Numbered from the stretch's first letter, positions 9,726-19,417 are shown. The stretch: 64,000 nucleotides of DNA from Helicobacter sp. TUL (GCF_002287135.1 NZ_NESU01000007.1:34809-98808); one strand, 5' to 3'. A program made the numbers and translations. Notes: generated from the sequence alone by a model not told the origin.

Positions 9726-12272
9726 ATGCGTATCACTTTTGGGACTAAATATAACCAAATGAATTACTATCAAGGCACGATGCAAAGCAAGCTTTCTGAC
9801 ATTAATACAAAAATTGCATCAGGGCTAAAGATTCAGTATGGATATCAAGATAGCTCAGTGTTTAATCAGAATCTAAAGCTTGAATATGAAGAATTAAACC
9901 TTGATCAAGGCATAGATAATTCCAATACCGCTTACACACGCACACTTAACACCGATAAGGCTTTGGCAGAGCTTTCTCAAACAGCGGTGCAATTTAATAC
10001 CAAGCTTATTCAAGCAGCAAATGATATACATTCTCCTATCTCGCGCGAGGCAATTGCACGAGATTTGGAAAAGCTTAAAGAACATATGATTAATATTGCC
10101 AACACTTCAATTGGCGGGGAATTTCTCTTTGCTGGAAGTAATGTAAAGATTCGCCCTTTTGAGCCTGATGGCACATATAAAGGAAATAATGAGCGTTTGG
10201 AAGCGTTGATAAGCTCACGCAATCTTATGCCATACAATATTACTGGCAATGAGCTTTTTTTTGGTAGGGATTCTGATAATTACAAAATCATCACCACCAA
10301 CATACGGAAGCTTAACCAAAGCAAGTTAAATCCTGATATTATGGATAGAATCCGCCGTGGTGATATTCCTGAAGAAGTGTATATTAAGGCTACTGATACT
10401 CTAAGGGATTTGTTAGGTGATGATGATAGGATCACAAATAATAATGGCAAAGAGTATTTTTATATGCGTGGTGTGCGTCCTGATGGCACAAGTTTTAAGA
10501 GTAAATTTTCTTTTGATGTGGGTTTTGGAGATGAAAAAAACGCTACAAAAGTCCAAGATTTATTGGACAAGATAGGCAAGGAGTTTGGTAACACTTCTAA
10601 AAATAAGGTTGTGGATGTGAGTTTGAATTATTGGGGGCAAATTGAAATAAAAAATTTAGCACCCGGTAATGCAAATTTGGATTTTCATCTCATATCAAGC
10701 GACAAAGATGTAGAGAATCTTGATGAGCTTGCTTCCATAGGTGCGAAAGTTACGAGTTTTCAAAAGAGCCCATTTATAGGTGAATACTCACAACATACCA
10801 TTATGGCATTGCGGGATAATTATGATTATAGAATTTCTAAAATTCCTTCAACATTTCTTACCAAAGATAATGTTCCTGCCACACTTACAACAAAAGTGCG
10901 TGATGTTTTGCCAGAAGGTGTTGATACACTAGTTTTTTCCGGCACACGCCCAAACACCAATGATGGGAAAATAAATCCTGAACCTATAGAGGATCTAAAA
11001 ATTACCATTGATGATTCTATGCAATTTCGTGATATTATCAAGCAAGTGAGCACACATTTTGGTGGCAAACTCGAGGGAGAGATGATTAATGGTGAATTGG
11101 TCTTTAGAGACAATAATGTCAAAAACAAAGACAAAGACACATATGAGCCTCCATTTAATGGTGAGAGTGGGTTTAGCTTTTCGCTTTCTACATATGGTAA
11201 TGGGGAATTGCGCGATGGGCTTAGGAGCGACTATAAGGCAGAATATGATAGGTTAGCATTTGAAAATCGCGGATCAAAGTTAGTGTCTAATGTGCAGCAG
11301 ATTCTGAGTGGTGGTATGGGATTTGCCAATGATGATACCAAACTTTCTGAAGTTGCAGGTGGTAGCATCGATGGACAGGTATATAATTTAAGTCTTAGTG
11401 ATCATAATGGTGTGCCACTTCAAGCACGCATTACGCTTAGCAATAAAGATGGATCGTTTTTGGTTATCCCAGATTCAAAGTCTAATCAAGAGATTCATAT
11501 TCCGCTTTATAATCCACACGATGAACCCCCTGCTGTGAGTGTTACAAAAGCTGATGATTTGACATATAGACAATTAATGGACGCTATTGGTATTGCACTG
11601 AATTATTCTAATCAAGATTCACAAGCATATATCAATACACAGCTAGAAGATGGCACACCAACGCAAGAGGGCAAAAGAGCTTTTGAATCTTTGCTTCAAG
11701 CCCAACAAGGCAAAATAGAAGTAACTTTAACGCCACAGGGGCGTATACAGATTTCTGATCAAATGCGATCTATTTCGCGTATGAAATTTATGATTTATAA
11801 TGATCAAAGCAATGATTTTTCCGAACAGGCATTGCATGATCACACGACTTTTTTGACATTTAACGCTAATAATGCTCTCACGATTGATCAACCAGATCTT
11901 AATTTTTTTGATGGGCTTGATGAAATGATTAAGGCTGTGCGTAATGGAATCTATCGACCAGATGCATATGGGGATAATTATGTGCCAGATATGCGCAATA
12001 TCGGCATACAAAATAGCATTGAGCTTTTTGGGCATTTTAGTAACCACATAGAAAAAATGATTGCTCAAAATGGTGCACATGGAAGGAGTTTTGAAAATGC
12101 TTTGCGACGCAATGAAGTACTTAAGGTGCAAATTGCTTCTATCAAAAATGATAATATTGGCACGGATATGGCACAAACTTATAACCACTTTTCGAATCTC
12201 ACGACAAACTATAATGCGGTTTTGGCTTCAACAAGTCGCATTAATCAAATGTCATTGGTGAATTATCTATGA
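9726..12272 (+). CDS. flgL: Flagellar hook-filament junction protein FlgL
   Basis: An 848-residue flagellin-like junction protein joining hook and filament. The N-terminus MRITFGTKYNQMNYYQG and the NTKIASGLKIQYGYQDSS segment are characteristic of Helicobacter FlgL, and the C-terminus ends in a flagellin-type coiled coil (ASTSRINQMSLVNYL). It is long, as in H. pylori (about 830 residues), because of a large surface-domain insert in the middle. I start at ATG 9726; an in-frame GTG at 9717 is possible but sits too close to the AAGGGGG ribosome site and family members begin MR-TFG. It overlaps the next gene by 4 bases. Confidence 0.93.
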   Translation: MRITFGTKYNQMNYYQGTMQSKLSDINTKIASGLKIQYGYQDSSVFNQNLKLEYEELNLDQGIDNSNTAYTRTLNTDKALAELSQTAVQFNTKLIQAANDIHSPISREAIARDLEKLKEHMINIANTSIGGEFLFAGSNVKIRPFEPDGTYKGNNERLEALISSRNLMPYNITGNELFFGRDSDNYKIITTNIRKLNQSKLNPDIMDRIRRGDIPEEVYIKATDTLRDLLGDDDRITNNNGKEYFYMRGVRPDGTSFKSKFSFDVGFGDEKNATKVQDLLDKIGKEFGNTSKNKVVDVSLNYWGQIEIKNLAPGNANLDFHLISSDKDVENLDELASIGAKVTSFQKSPFIGEYSQHTIMALRDNYDYRISKIPSTFLTKDNVPATLTTKVRDVLPEGVDTLVFSGTRPNTNDGKINPEPIEDLKITIDDSMQFRDIIKQVSTHFGGKLEGEMINGELVFRDNNVKNKDKDTYEPPFNGESGFSFSLSTYGNGELRDGLRSDYKAEYDRLAFENRGSKLVSNVQQILSGGMGFANDDTKLSEVAGGSIDGQVYNLSLSDHNGVPLQARITLSNKDGSFLVIPDSKSNQEIHIPLYNPHDEPPAVSVTKADDLTYRQLMDAIGIALNYSNQDSQAYINTQLEDGTPTQEGKRAFESLLQAQQGKIEVTLTPQGRIQISDQMRSISRMKFMIYNDQSNDFSEQALHDHTTFLTFNANNALTIDQPDLNFFDGLDEMIKAVRNGIYRPDAYGDNYVPDMRNIGIQNSIELFGHFSNHIEKMIAQNGAHGRSFENALRRNEVLKVQIASIKNDNIGTDMAQTYNHFSNLTTNYNAVLASTSRINQMSLVNYL

Positions 12273-13051
12273 AAACTATACCTATTATTAGCTATCAGCA
12301 TATTAGAGACAGAGCAGAATCTCAAAGCGTAAGTGTGGCGGAGTTTGAAAAACAGATTGCATACACAAGAAAGAAAGGTTATGAGTTTTTAAGCCTTGAT
12401 GAATATGTAACACTCAAATGCAATACAGGGTCTTTAGAATCTAGCAAGAAAAAATATATTCTTGTAATTTTTGAAGGTGGGTGGAGAGATTTTTATACCA
12501 ATGCTATGCCTGTATTGAGGCAATATAATGCCAAGGCGGCGCTTTTTATTGCCACAGAATGGATTGATGAAGCCTCAAAACAAGCCATAAGTAATCCTAA
12601 TATACCAAGTAGTGAACTTCCTCATGATGAATCTATGATGGCGCTAAAAGAAAATCCTCGATCAGTGGTATGCACTTGGGAAGAATTGCGACATACACAA
12701 GATATTATCAGTTTTGGTTCTATGACGCATACATATCAGCTTTCAAATTATGTCATAAAGCCTTGGCATGAAGACTTACAGCTTTCAAAAGATCTTATTG
12801 CGCAACATCTTGGGATACAAACTACCCATTTACTTTGGCCTCGCGGTGAATATGATGCTACACTTTTACGCACTGCCAAAAAAATGGATTTTAAGGCATT
12901 TTATCTCAAGCAACATGGGTTAAACTTTCAAGATTCTTGCTTAGATGAGAATATATATTACGCTATGCGTAATAGCTTATCTTACTTGAAAAAATTTCTT
13001 TTTATTTGCGCTAATGCTTTGAGATATAAGCTTTTTGGAGTCTTTTTATAA
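12269..13051 (+). CDS. Polysaccharide-deacetylase-like protein with degenerate active site
   Basis: A 260-residue protein with the fold pattern of carbohydrate esterase family 4: an N-terminal ISYQHI motif, a strand-helix region ending KKAALFIATEWID-like (AKAALFIATEWID), and a late WPRGEYDATLL motif. The key residues are changed: the TFDDG motif reads IFEGG (near residue 67), and the metal motif H-S/T-x-x-H reads HTYQL, losing the second His. It may be a non-catalytic relative or use other chemistry. The start ATG overlaps the flgL stop (ATGA), so it is co-translated with flgL. Confidence 0.65.
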   Translation: MKTIPIISYQHIRDRAESQSVSVAEFEKQIAYTRKKGYEFLSLDEYVTLKCNTGSLESSKKKYILVIFEGGWRDFYTNAMPVLRQYNAKAALFIATEWIDEASKQAISNPNIPSSELPHDESMMALKENPRSVVCTWEELRHTQDIISFGSMTHTYQLSNYVIKPWHEDLQLSKDLIAQHLGIQTTHLLWPRGEYDATLLRTAKKMDFKAFYLKQHGLNFQDSCLDENIYYAMRNSLSYLKKFLFICANALRYKLFGVFL

Positions 13052-13091
13052 GGTTTTTTTAATTTTTTTAACAAAAAATTATTTTATGTGT

Positions 13092-13097
13092 TATAAT
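13092..13097 (+). promoter_or_regulatory. Extended -10 promoter of hsrA
   Basis: TATAAT 46 bases before the hsrA ATG, in the AT-rich 91-base gap after the deacetylase-like gene. No clear -35 box, as is common in Helicobacter. Confidence 0.55.
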
Positions 13098-13142
13098 GCT
13101 TAGGTTTTTTTAAGAATTTGAATCTTGTAAGAGGGAAAGATT

Positions 13143-13823
13143 ATGCGAATTTTAATTATAGAGGATGATGTATCACTTAGCAAGGAGCTTAGCGATACGC
13201 TTGGTGCAGGTGGTTATCAGACAGATATAGCTGAAAATATTAAAGATGGCGAGTATTTTATTAGTATCCGAAATTATGATTTAGTCATAAGCGGATACAA
13301 TCTCTCTGATGGTGTGGGAGTGGAAATCATTCCTCAAGTGAAAGAAAAATCTCCGCGCACTCCTGTGATTATTATTTCTGACAAAGCGAATGCAGAGCGT
13401 GAAATTGAGGCTTTTAAAGATGGCGCTGATGATTTCATTGCAAAGCCGCTTAATATGAAAGTATTGCTTGTCCGCGTGGAAGCTAGACTTAAATTTTGGG
13501 GATCTAGCGTGATTGAAATTGAGGACCTTGTGATTAACCCAGATGAGGAAAAAATCACATACAAGGGACAAGAAATCGAAGTGAAGGGCAAGCCTTTTGA
13601 GGTTTTGACGCATTTAGCACGACATCGCGATCAGATTGTATCCAAAGAGCAGCTTTTAGATGCGATTTGGGAGGAGCCAGAGCTTGTAACTCCAAATGTT
13701 ATCGAAGTAGCTATCAATCAGATTCGCCAAAAAATGGACAAGCCTCTTTGCATTAGCACCATTGAAACTGTGCGTCGCAGAGGGTATAGATTCTGTTATC
13801 CAAAAGCACCTAGCGAAAGCTAA
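13143..13823 (+). CDS. hsrA: Orphan atypical response regulator HsrA
   Basis: A 226-residue OmpR-type regulator. The DNA-binding half (EVKGKPFEVLTHLARHRDQIVSKEQLLDAIWEEPE to RRRGYRFCYPK) is nearly the H. pylori HP1043 sequence as I remember it. In the receiver half, the residue where the phosphorylated Asp should be (after YDLVIS, about residue 51) is Gly, so it should act without phosphorylation. HP1043 is essential in H. pylori and controls core functions. No kinase gene is nearby. The start follows an AAGAGGGAAAG ribosome site. Confidence 0.95.
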   Translation: MRILIIEDDVSLSKELSDTLGAGGYQTDIAENIKDGEYFISIRNYDLVISGYNLSDGVGVEIIPQVKEKSPRTPVIIISDKANAEREIEAFKDGADDFIAKPLNMKVLLVRVEARLKFWGSSVIEIEDLVINPDEEKITYKGQEIEVKGKPFEVLTHLARHRDQIVSKEQLLDAIWEEPELVTPNVIEVAINQIRQKMDKPLCISTIETVRRRGYRFCYPKAPSES

Positions 13824-13890
13824 GGCTGCTTGTTGCTTGCAAAGTGTAGCTTTTTTCTAGTTTTAAATTTTTCTTTAAGTCTAGCTTGTA

Positions 13891-13896
13891 TATAAT
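13891..13896 (+). promoter_or_regulatory. -10 box of the SRP RNA gene
   Basis: TATAAT a few bases upstream of the predicted 5' end of the small SRP RNA; it would start transcription near 13903. Confidence 0.55.
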
Positions 13897-13904
13897 CCGC
13901 TTGC

Positions 13905-14003
13905 TCTCTTATAGACCTATGCAATAGGCTTCTAAGACAACACTTCAGGGTGGGAACACAGCAGAGTAGCTTAGATTTTTATGTGCCGTAGGTATCTGTA
14001 AGG
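13905..14003 (+). ncRNA. ffs: Small signal recognition particle RNA (4.5S type)
   Basis: The domain IV signature is complete: TCAGG, helix GTG, tetraloop GGAA, helix CAC, then AGCAG (13944-13964), the site bound by Ffh. Flanking arms pair: ACT with AGT and CTAAG with CTTAG around the core, and AGACCTATG (13913-13921) with the CGTAGGTATCT end (13987-13997). Size near 100 nt fits bacterial 4.5S RNA. Ends are approximate. It fills most of the 284-base gap between hsrA and fabG. Confidence 0.85.
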
Positions 14004-14057
14004 GGGTTCTTCTTAGACTCTTAATTTTCTTAAAGCATTTCCTTAATTGATCTTAGC

Positions 14058-14063
14058 TATAAT
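14058..14063 (+). promoter_or_regulatory. -10 box before fabG
   Basis: TATAAT 44 bases before the fabG ATG, downstream of the SRP RNA. It suggests fabG has its own promoter. Confidence 0.5.
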
Positions 14064-14107
14064 GTTTCTTGATGGTGTATCATCATATTTTTAAATAAAG
14101 GAATGTT

Positions 14108-14851
14108 ATGACTTTTACTGGTAAAAATGTTCTTGTTACAGGTGGGAGTAGAAGTATAGGTGCTGAAATTTGTAAGGTATTGGCGAGTTATGGCTTAAAA
14201 GTGTGGATTAATTATCGTAGTAAGCCAGAAATTGCTGATGCACTTAAGAGCGAAATAGAATCTCAGGGTGGTAAAGCTGCGGTTGTGTGTTTTGATGCTA
14301 CCGATGAAGAAGGATTCTCAAATGCTATCAAAGCGATTATTGAAAGCGATGGAGAATTAGGCTATCTTGTTAATAATGCAGGGATTACAAATGATAAGCT
14401 TGCTATAAGAATGAGCACACAAGATTTTATGAGTGTGATTGATACAAACTTGAAATCGGCATTTATCGGTGCTAGAGAATCGCTTAAGGTTATGAGCAAA
14501 CAGCGCTTCGGATCGGTGGTAAATATTTCTTCTATCGTGGGTGAAAAGGGTAACGCAGGACAAACAAATTACGCCGCAAGCAAGGGTGGTATGATTGCTA
14601 TGACAAAAAGCTTTGCCTATGAGGGTGCACCTAGAAATATACGCTTTAATTGCGTAACACCGGGTTTTATTCGCACAGATATGACAGAAGTTCTCAAAGA
14701 TGAAATTAAAGATATGTATATCAAAAATATCCCTCTAGCGAGGTTTGGAGAGGCAAAGGAAGTTGCGAATGCTGTAGCGTTTCTTTTAAGTGATGAAGCA
14801 AGTTATATTACTGGTGAAGTTTTGAAGGTGAATGGCGGGCTTTATATGTAG
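14108..14851 (+). CDS. fabG: 3-oxoacyl-ACP reductase FabG
   Basis: A 247-residue short-chain dehydrogenase that reduces 3-oxoacyl-ACP with NADPH in fatty-acid elongation. It shows the cofactor motif TGGSRSIG (residues 11-18), NNAG, the catalytic Ser in NISSIVG and the YAASK motif near residue 150. The ribosome site AAAGGA lies just upstream. It leads fabG, acpP, fabF, accA, all on the same strand with the intermediates passed between their products. Confidence 0.95.
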   Translation: MTFTGKNVLVTGGSRSIGAEICKVLASYGLKVWINYRSKPEIADALKSEIESQGGKAAVVCFDATDEEGFSNAIKAIIESDGELGYLVNNAGITNDKLAIRMSTQDFMSVIDTNLKSAFIGARESLKVMSKQRFGSVVNISSIVGEKGNAGQTNYAASKGGMIAMTKSFAYEGAPRNIRFNCVTPGFIRTDMTEVLKDEIKDMYIKNIPLARFGEAKEVANAVAFLLSDEASYITGEVLKVNGGLYM

Positions 14852-14891
14852 GTTGGCTACAAAGTTTAAGGTTATTTTTGTTTTTCTTGGT

Positions 14892-14897
14892 TATAAT
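14892..14897 (+). promoter_or_regulatory. -10 box before acpP
   Basis: TATAAT in the 90-base gap between fabG and acpP, 44 bases before the ATG. A separate strong promoter is expected for the abundant acyl carrier protein. Confidence 0.5.
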
Positions 14898-14941
14898 TCC
14901 GACTCGTTTGTAAGTTAATTCTAAATGTAAGGAGATTTTAT

Positions 14942-15175
14942 ATGGCACTTTTTGATGATGTAAAGGCAGTAATTGTTGAGCAATTAGGTGTAAATGCTGA
15001 TGAGGTAAAGGAAAATTCAAACTTTATCGATGATCTTAATGCAGATTCATTAGATGTTGTTGAAATGATTATGGCACTTGAAGAAAAATTTGGTATTGAG
15101 ATTCCAGATCAAGATGCTGAAGCTATCAAAACCGTAAAAGATGTTGTAGATTATATTGAAAAAGCTAAGCAATAA
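14942..15175 (+). CDS. acpP: Acyl carrier protein
   Basis: A 77-residue acidic helical protein that carries fatty acyl chains on a phosphopantetheine arm. The arm attaches to Ser in the ADSLDVVEM motif (about residue 36). A strong TAAGGAG ribosome site precedes the ATG. A hairpin terminator follows immediately, matching the usual excess of acpP transcript over fabF. Confidence 0.97.
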   Translation: MALFDDVKAVIVEQLGVNADEVKENSNFIDDLNADSLDVVEMIMALEEKFGIEIPDQDAEAIKTVKDVVDYIEKAKQ

Positions 15176-15180
15176 GTGAT

Positions 15181-15209
15181 GTTAGATTCTCTTTTTGAGA
15201 GAATCTAAC
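15181..15209 (+). terminator. Hairpin between acpP and fabF
   Basis: A perfect 11-bp stem (GTTAGATTCTC and GAGAATCTAAC) with a 7-base loop TTTTTGA, starting five bases after the acpP stop. No long T run follows, so it may act as a partial terminator or 3' stabiliser. The arms contain AGATTCT/AGAATCT, like the hairpin after nifS. Confidence 0.65.
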
Positions 15210-15251
15210 TTTAAAGTATTTCAATTTTATTACATTATACAAGGAGATTAT

Positions 15252-16490
15252 GTGCGTCGAGTAGTGGTAACAGGTCTTGGCATGATTAATTCACTAGGAC
15301 TTAATAGGAGCGATTCTTTTAAGGCTATCATTGAGGGAAAAAGTGGGATTAAAAGAATTTCTTGTTTCGATGTGGAAAATTTTCCTGTAAAAATTGCTGG
15401 CGAAATTACTGATTTTAGCCCCGATGAAGTCATGGATCCCAAAGAAGTGAAAAAGGCTGATAGATTCATTCAGCTTGCCCTCAAAGCTTCTAAGGAAGCT
15501 ATGCTGGATTCTGGATTGCTTGAAAGCGATGGAAAAGTTAATCCAAATATTGCTGATGACTTTGGCGTAAGTTCTGCAGCGGGGATTGGTGGACTTGGCA
15601 ATATTGAAAAAAATTCTATAGTATGCGCCGAAAAGGGACCAAGAAGAATTAGTGCATTCTTTATTCCTTCTGCGCTTGTGAATATGCTTGGAGGCTTCAC
15701 GTCTATTGAGTTTGGTCTTAAGGGACCAAATATTTCTAGCGTTACAGCTTGTGCGGCAAGCACACACGCTATCATAGAAGCTGCAAAGTCTATTATGATA
15801 GGTGAAGTAGATAAAATGCTTGTGATTGGTTCTGAATCTGCGATATGTCCTGTGGGTATCGGTGGTTTTGCGGCAATGAAAGCGCTTTCTGATAGAAATG
15901 ATGAACCACAAAAGGCTTCAAGACCTTTTGATAAAGATAGAAACGGCTTTGTTATGGGCGAGGGTTCTGGTGCATTGGTGCTTGAGGATTATGAGAGCGC
16001 TAAGGCACGCGGAGCTAGAATCTATGCAGAGCTTGTAGGTTTTGGTGAAAGCGGTGATGCTAATCATATAACGACTCCGGCTCCGGGCGGAGAAGGTGCG
16101 TTGCGTGCGATGAAAGCTGCACTTAAGATGGCAAATACCAAGATTGATTATGTAAATGCGCATGGCACAAGCACAGCCTATAATGATCTATTTGAAACTA
16201 TGGCGTTAAAGAGTGCTTTTGGATCAAAAGAAAATGTCCCATTTGTAAGTTCTACAAAAGGTCAGATTGGGCATTGTTTGGGTGCAGCAGGTGCTTTAGA
16301 AGCTGTGATTGCTATTATGGCAATGCAAGAAGGTGTGCTTCCACCTACAATCAACCAAGAAACTCCTGATCCAGAGTGCGATCTTGATTATATCCCAAAT
16401 ACCGCAAGACAAGCAAAGATTGATGCTGTGATGAGCAATTCTTTTGGTTTTGGTGGCACCAATGGTGTAGTCATTTTTAAAAGGGTTTAA
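15252..16490 (+). CDS. fabF: 3-oxoacyl-ACP synthase II FabF
   Basis: A 412-residue condensing enzyme of fatty-acid elongation. The catalytic Cys is in [11 protein letters not shown], the His pair in [11 protein letters not shown] and [12 protein letters not shown] use the GTG at 15252 as start: it follows AAGGAG by 5 bases and gives the family N-terminus [16 protein letters not shown]. An ATG two bases earlier is out of frame and the longer in-frame Met at 15195 lies within the hairpin. Confidence 0.95.
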   Translation: MRRVVVTGLGMINSLGLNRSDSFKAIIEGKSGIKRISCFDVENFPVKIAGEITDFSPDEVMDPKEVKKADRFIQLALKASKEAMLDSGLLESDGKVNPNIADDFGVSSAAGIGGLGNIEKNSIVCAEKGPRRISAFFIPSALVNMLGGFTSIEFGLKGPNISSVTACAASTHAIIEAAKSIMIGEVDKMLVIGSESAICPVGIGGFAAMKALSDRNDEPQKASRPFDKDRNGFVMGEGSGALVLEDYESAKARGARIYAELVGFGESGDANHITTPAPGGEGALRAMKAALKMANTKIDYVNAHGTSTAYNDLFETMALKSAFGSKENVPFVSSTKGQIGHCLGAAGALEAVIAIMAMQEGVLPPTINQETPDPECDLDYIPNTARQAKIDAVMSNSFGFGGTNGVVIFKRV

Positions 16491-16500
16491 GGCTTCAAAG

Positions 16501-17430
16501 ATGGCTACTTACCTTGATTTTGAGCAAAAAATCAAAAGTTTACAAGATGATATAGAATCTGCTGATATTCGCGGTGATCATGCTGCAATAGAGATTCTTA
16601 AAAAGGCTTTAGACAAAGAGATAGCACAAGTATATGGTAATATGAGTGATTACCAAAAGTTACAACTTGCGCGACACCCAGATCGACCTTATGCGATGGA
16701 CTATATTGACTTAATTCTTAAAGATAAGTATGAAATTTGTGGCGATCGTCATTTTCATGATGATAAGGCTATAGTGTGCTTTATAGGAAAAATCGGTGTG
16801 CAACCTGCTGTCGTGATAGGCGAGGAAAAGGGAAGAGGGACAAAAAATAAACTTATGCGTAATTTCGGTATGCCTCACCCAGAAGGCTATCGTAAGGCAT
16901 TGCGTGCCGCAAAAATTGCAGAAAAATTTGGCTTGCCTGTGTTAATGCTTGTTGATACATCAGGTGCATATCCCGGTGTGGGTGCAGAGGAACGCGGACA
17001 GAGTGAGGCTATCGCAAAAAATCTTCAGGATTTTGCAGCGCTTCAAACACATACTATTTCTGTTGTGATAGGTGAAGGTGGAAGTGGTGGTGCATTGGCT
17101 GTTGCGGTAGCTGATAGACTTGCTATGATGCAATATTCTGTATTTAGTGTTATATCACCGGAGGGTTGTGCTGCGATTTTATGGAATGATCCAAGTAAGC
17201 TAGAAACCGCGACAAAATCACTAAAAATTACTCCTGATGAACTTAAAAAAATGCAACTTATTGATGATGTGATTATGGAGCCATCAGTGGGCGCACACAG
17301 AGACAAGGCAGGAGCAGCAAAAGCCATAGAAGAGTATTTTTTAAAATCCCTCGAAGAACTTGAGCATGATGAAAAATATATGAAAAAGCGTTATGAAAAA
17401 ATTATGCGTTATGGAGTCTTTGCTAACTAA
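16501..17430 (+). CDS. accA: Acetyl-CoA carboxylase carboxyltransferase subunit alpha
   Basis: A 309-residue AccA that transfers carboxyl from biotin-carrier protein to acetyl-CoA, making malonyl-CoA. It has the N-terminal helical region [15 protein letters not shown], the [12 protein letters not shown] motif, and the acyl-CoA/biotin-binding loops [15 protein letters not shown] and [10 protein letters not shown]. It starts 10 bases after fabF and is part of the same operon. The other subunits are not in the window. Confidence 0.95.
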   Translation: MATYLDFEQKIKSLQDDIESADIRGDHAAIEILKKALDKEIAQVYGNMSDYQKLQLARHPDRPYAMDYIDLILKDKYEICGDRHFHDDKAIVCFIGKIGVQPAVVIGEEKGRGTKNKLMRNFGMPHPEGYRKALRAAKIAEKFGLPVLMLVDTSGAYPGVGAEERGQSEAIAKNLQDFAALQTHTISVVIGEGGSGGALAVAVADRLAMMQYSVFSVISPEGCAAILWNDPSKLETATKSLKITPDELKKMQLIDDVIMEPSVGAHRDKAGAAKAIEEYFLKSLEELEHDEKYMKKRYEKIMRYGVFAN

Positions 17431-17593
17431 TTACAAGCTTTGTACTATTTCTTGCAAAGATTTTAGACACATAGCTTAACTCTATGTCATAGAATGTAAT
17501 TATGCTTTGAAACACACGCCACTCTTCAATCCTAAGTTTCATAAATCCTATGTTATTTTATTTACGCAATGCTTTGATATAACAAAAAACTTG

Positions 17594-17599
17594 TATAAT
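17594..17599 (+). promoter_or_regulatory. -10 box of the AraC-family gene
   Basis: TATAAT 32 bases upstream of the ATG at 17631; the rest of the 200-base gap after accA shows nothing I can name. Confidence 0.5.
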
Positions 17600-17630
17600 G
17601 ATATGCTTTAAATATATATAAAGGGTTTGC

Positions 17631-18548
17631 ATGGATAAGATTGTGTATCTTCCTAGAGATTTACAAAAATTGCCTGACACAAAACTTTTTAGCACACCAC
17701 ATGTAGCATTTGCAAAATACACCCAAACACAAAGTGGCATCAAACAACAGGTGTATACCGATATGCATTGTCTTGTAATCGTGTTGTGTGGCGAAAAGAT
17801 TATGCACACTAAAAGTGGTGATTTTGTGATTAGGGCAAATGAGGGCTTGTTTTTACAAGCAGATAATTATTGTCTAAGCAATATCACAGCACTTGATATA
17901 GGGGCAGCAAGTGATACACATCAAGCTAGTAACCTTAGATATGAGGCGCTTTTATTATTTTTTGATAATGTGAGCTTGTTTGAGTTTATAAGCAAGCATA
18001 AAGAGCGCTTGCATTTTCATTCTCTAGCGCAAGGATCTGAGGTGTTTCATCTCCGAGATTCTGATATGCTCTCTACAATCACAAAAAGCTTTGAGTTTTA
18101 TATTCAAGAATTTAGAGAGGAATTATTGCCTTTTGTGTCGCATAAATTTGAAGAATTATTCTTGTATCTAAGCGTGCAATATGCTCGAGTTTTTACAAGC
18201 TTTGTGCAGCAGATTATGCAAGGTTTTGCCCTAGATTCACATTTGGCGTTTTTGTATTGTCAAAAAGAGTTTGATAATGTTGCGCAAATGGCAGAATACG
18301 CCAAAACCGATCAAGCAACATTTAGTAGAAAATTTAAGCAAGTGTTTGGGCTTTCTCCAAAACATTGGCTTGATGAGAGGCGATTTGAAAAGGCAAAGTT
18401 TTTGCTCGAGTATTCTAGTAAGAATATCAATGAAATTTGTATGGAATGCGGTTTCGGATCTTCATCGTGGTTTATAGAAAGATTTAAAAATCGTTATCAT
18501 TGCACCCCCAAGCATTACCAAAAATCAAAAAACTTGTATTTTGCCTAG
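17631..18548 (+). CDS. AraC-family transcriptional regulator
   Basis: A 305-residue regulator. The C-terminal 90 residues carry two helix-turn-helix units (VAQMAEYAKTDQATFSRKFKQVFG and INEICMECGFGSSSWFIERFKNRY) and the family ending CTPKHYQK. The N-terminal 200 residues look like the cupin-type sensing half (GDFVIRANEGLFLQADNY), with no recognisable ligand signature. Helicobacter genomes hold few AraC regulators, so it may be an accessory gene. It has its own promoter. Target unknown; thiD is downstream by about 60 bases. Confidence 0.85.
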   Translation: MDKIVYLPRDLQKLPDTKLFSTPHVAFAKYTQTQSGIKQQVYTDMHCLVIVLCGEKIMHTKSGDFVIRANEGLFLQADNYCLSNITALDIGAASDTHQASNLRYEALLLFFDNVSLFEFISKHKERLHFHSLAQGSEVFHLRDSDMLSTITKSFEFYIQEFREELLPFVSHKFEELFLYLSVQYARVFTSFVQQIMQGFALDSHLAFLYCQKEFDNVAQMAEYAKTDQATFSRKFKQVFGLSPKHWLDERRFEKAKFLLEYSSKNINEICMECGFGSSSWFIERFKNRYHCTPKHYQKSKNLYFA

Positions 18549-18607
18549 AGATCTAGTATGTATGGTAAAAACATGTTAGAATCTCGTATCTTTTTTGGGA
18601 GTATGGT

Positions 18608-19417
18608 ATGAAAGCACAAAATAAAGATTGTATCCCAGTGTTAAGTATCGCAGGAAGTGATTGCAGTGGAGGAGCAGGCATACAAGCAGATCTCAAAACC
18701 TTTGGTGCACATAATGTATTTGGTATGAGTATCGTGCTAAGTGTGGTAGCAGAAAACACCGTGCGTGTTATTTCTAGTTTTGATGTGCCTACAAAAGTTA
18801 TCGATGAACAATTTGTGGCGGTTTTTGAGGATATTCCACCCAAAGCCACCAAAATCGGTATACTTGGATCTTGTGAAATTATTGAGTGCGTTGCGCATAA
18901 TCTTGCGCATTATAAGCCAGAGAATCTTGTCATCGATCCGGTGATGTTTGCAAAAAATGGTTTTGCGCTGATGCCAGAGAATATACGCAATGTGTTTCGA
19001 GAGAAGATTCTTAGATTTGCTGATGTGCTTACGCCAAATATTCCAGAGGCGCAGGAATTGTGTGGATTTGAGATTGCAAGTATTGAAGATATGAAACACG
19101 CTGCAAAGAGTTTGTGTGATCTTGGAGCAAAGATGGTATTGCTAAAAGGTGGGCATAGGCAAGAGGATTGTAGTGATGTGTTTTTTGATGGAAAGGATTT
19201 TTTTGTATTGCCATCTGATCGTATAGAAACCAAAAATACGCACGGCACAGGTTGCACGCTAAGCTCTGCAATCGCAGCTAATCTCGCACTTGGCAAAACG
19301 CCACTAGATTCTATCAAAATAGCTAAAGAATATGTATTTAATGCTATTTTGTATGCACTGAATCTAGGAAAGGGCAATGGTCCAACGAATCACTTTTATA
19401 ATGCTCCTACAATATAG
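18608..19417 (+). CDS. thiD: Hydroxymethylpyrimidine/phosphomethylpyrimidine kinase ThiD
   Basis: A 269-residue ribokinase-fold enzyme that phosphorylates the pyrimidine precursor of thiamine twice. It shows the N-terminal IAGSDCSGGAGIQADLKTF motif, the MEP-type helix region, DPVM near residue 115 and the GTGCTLSSAIA anion hole and catalytic Asp/Cys region near residue 215. A pyridoxal-kinase role is possible for this family but the N-terminus is typical ThiD. No other thiamine gene is adjacent and no TPP riboswitch is seen. Confidence 0.92.
   Translation: MKAQNKDCIPVLSIAGSDCSGGAGIQADLKTFGAHNVFGMSIVLSVVAENTVRVISSFDVPTKVIDEQFVAVFEDIPPKATKIGILGSCEIIECVAHNLAHYKPENLVIDPVMFAKNGFALMPENIRNVFREKILRFADVLTPNIPEAQELCGFEIASIEDMKHAAKSLCDLGAKMVLLKGGHRQEDCSDVFFDGKDFFVLPSDRIETKNTHGTGCTLSSAIAANLALGKTPLDSIKIAKEYVFNAILYALNLGKGNGPTNHFYNAPTI

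Noticed and set aside
13818..13857. Terminator after hsrA
   Set aside because: AAAGCTA and TAGCTTT can pair and a T run follows, but the loop is over 20 bases and the stem short; not strong enough to list.
15294..15911. Minus-strand ORF of 205 codons opposite fabF
   Set aside because: Shadow of a highly conserved enzyme; composition His/Arg-rich with no motif or ribosome site.
18553..18607. TPP riboswitch before thiD
   Set aside because: The gap is under 60 bases and shows no conserved TPP motif.
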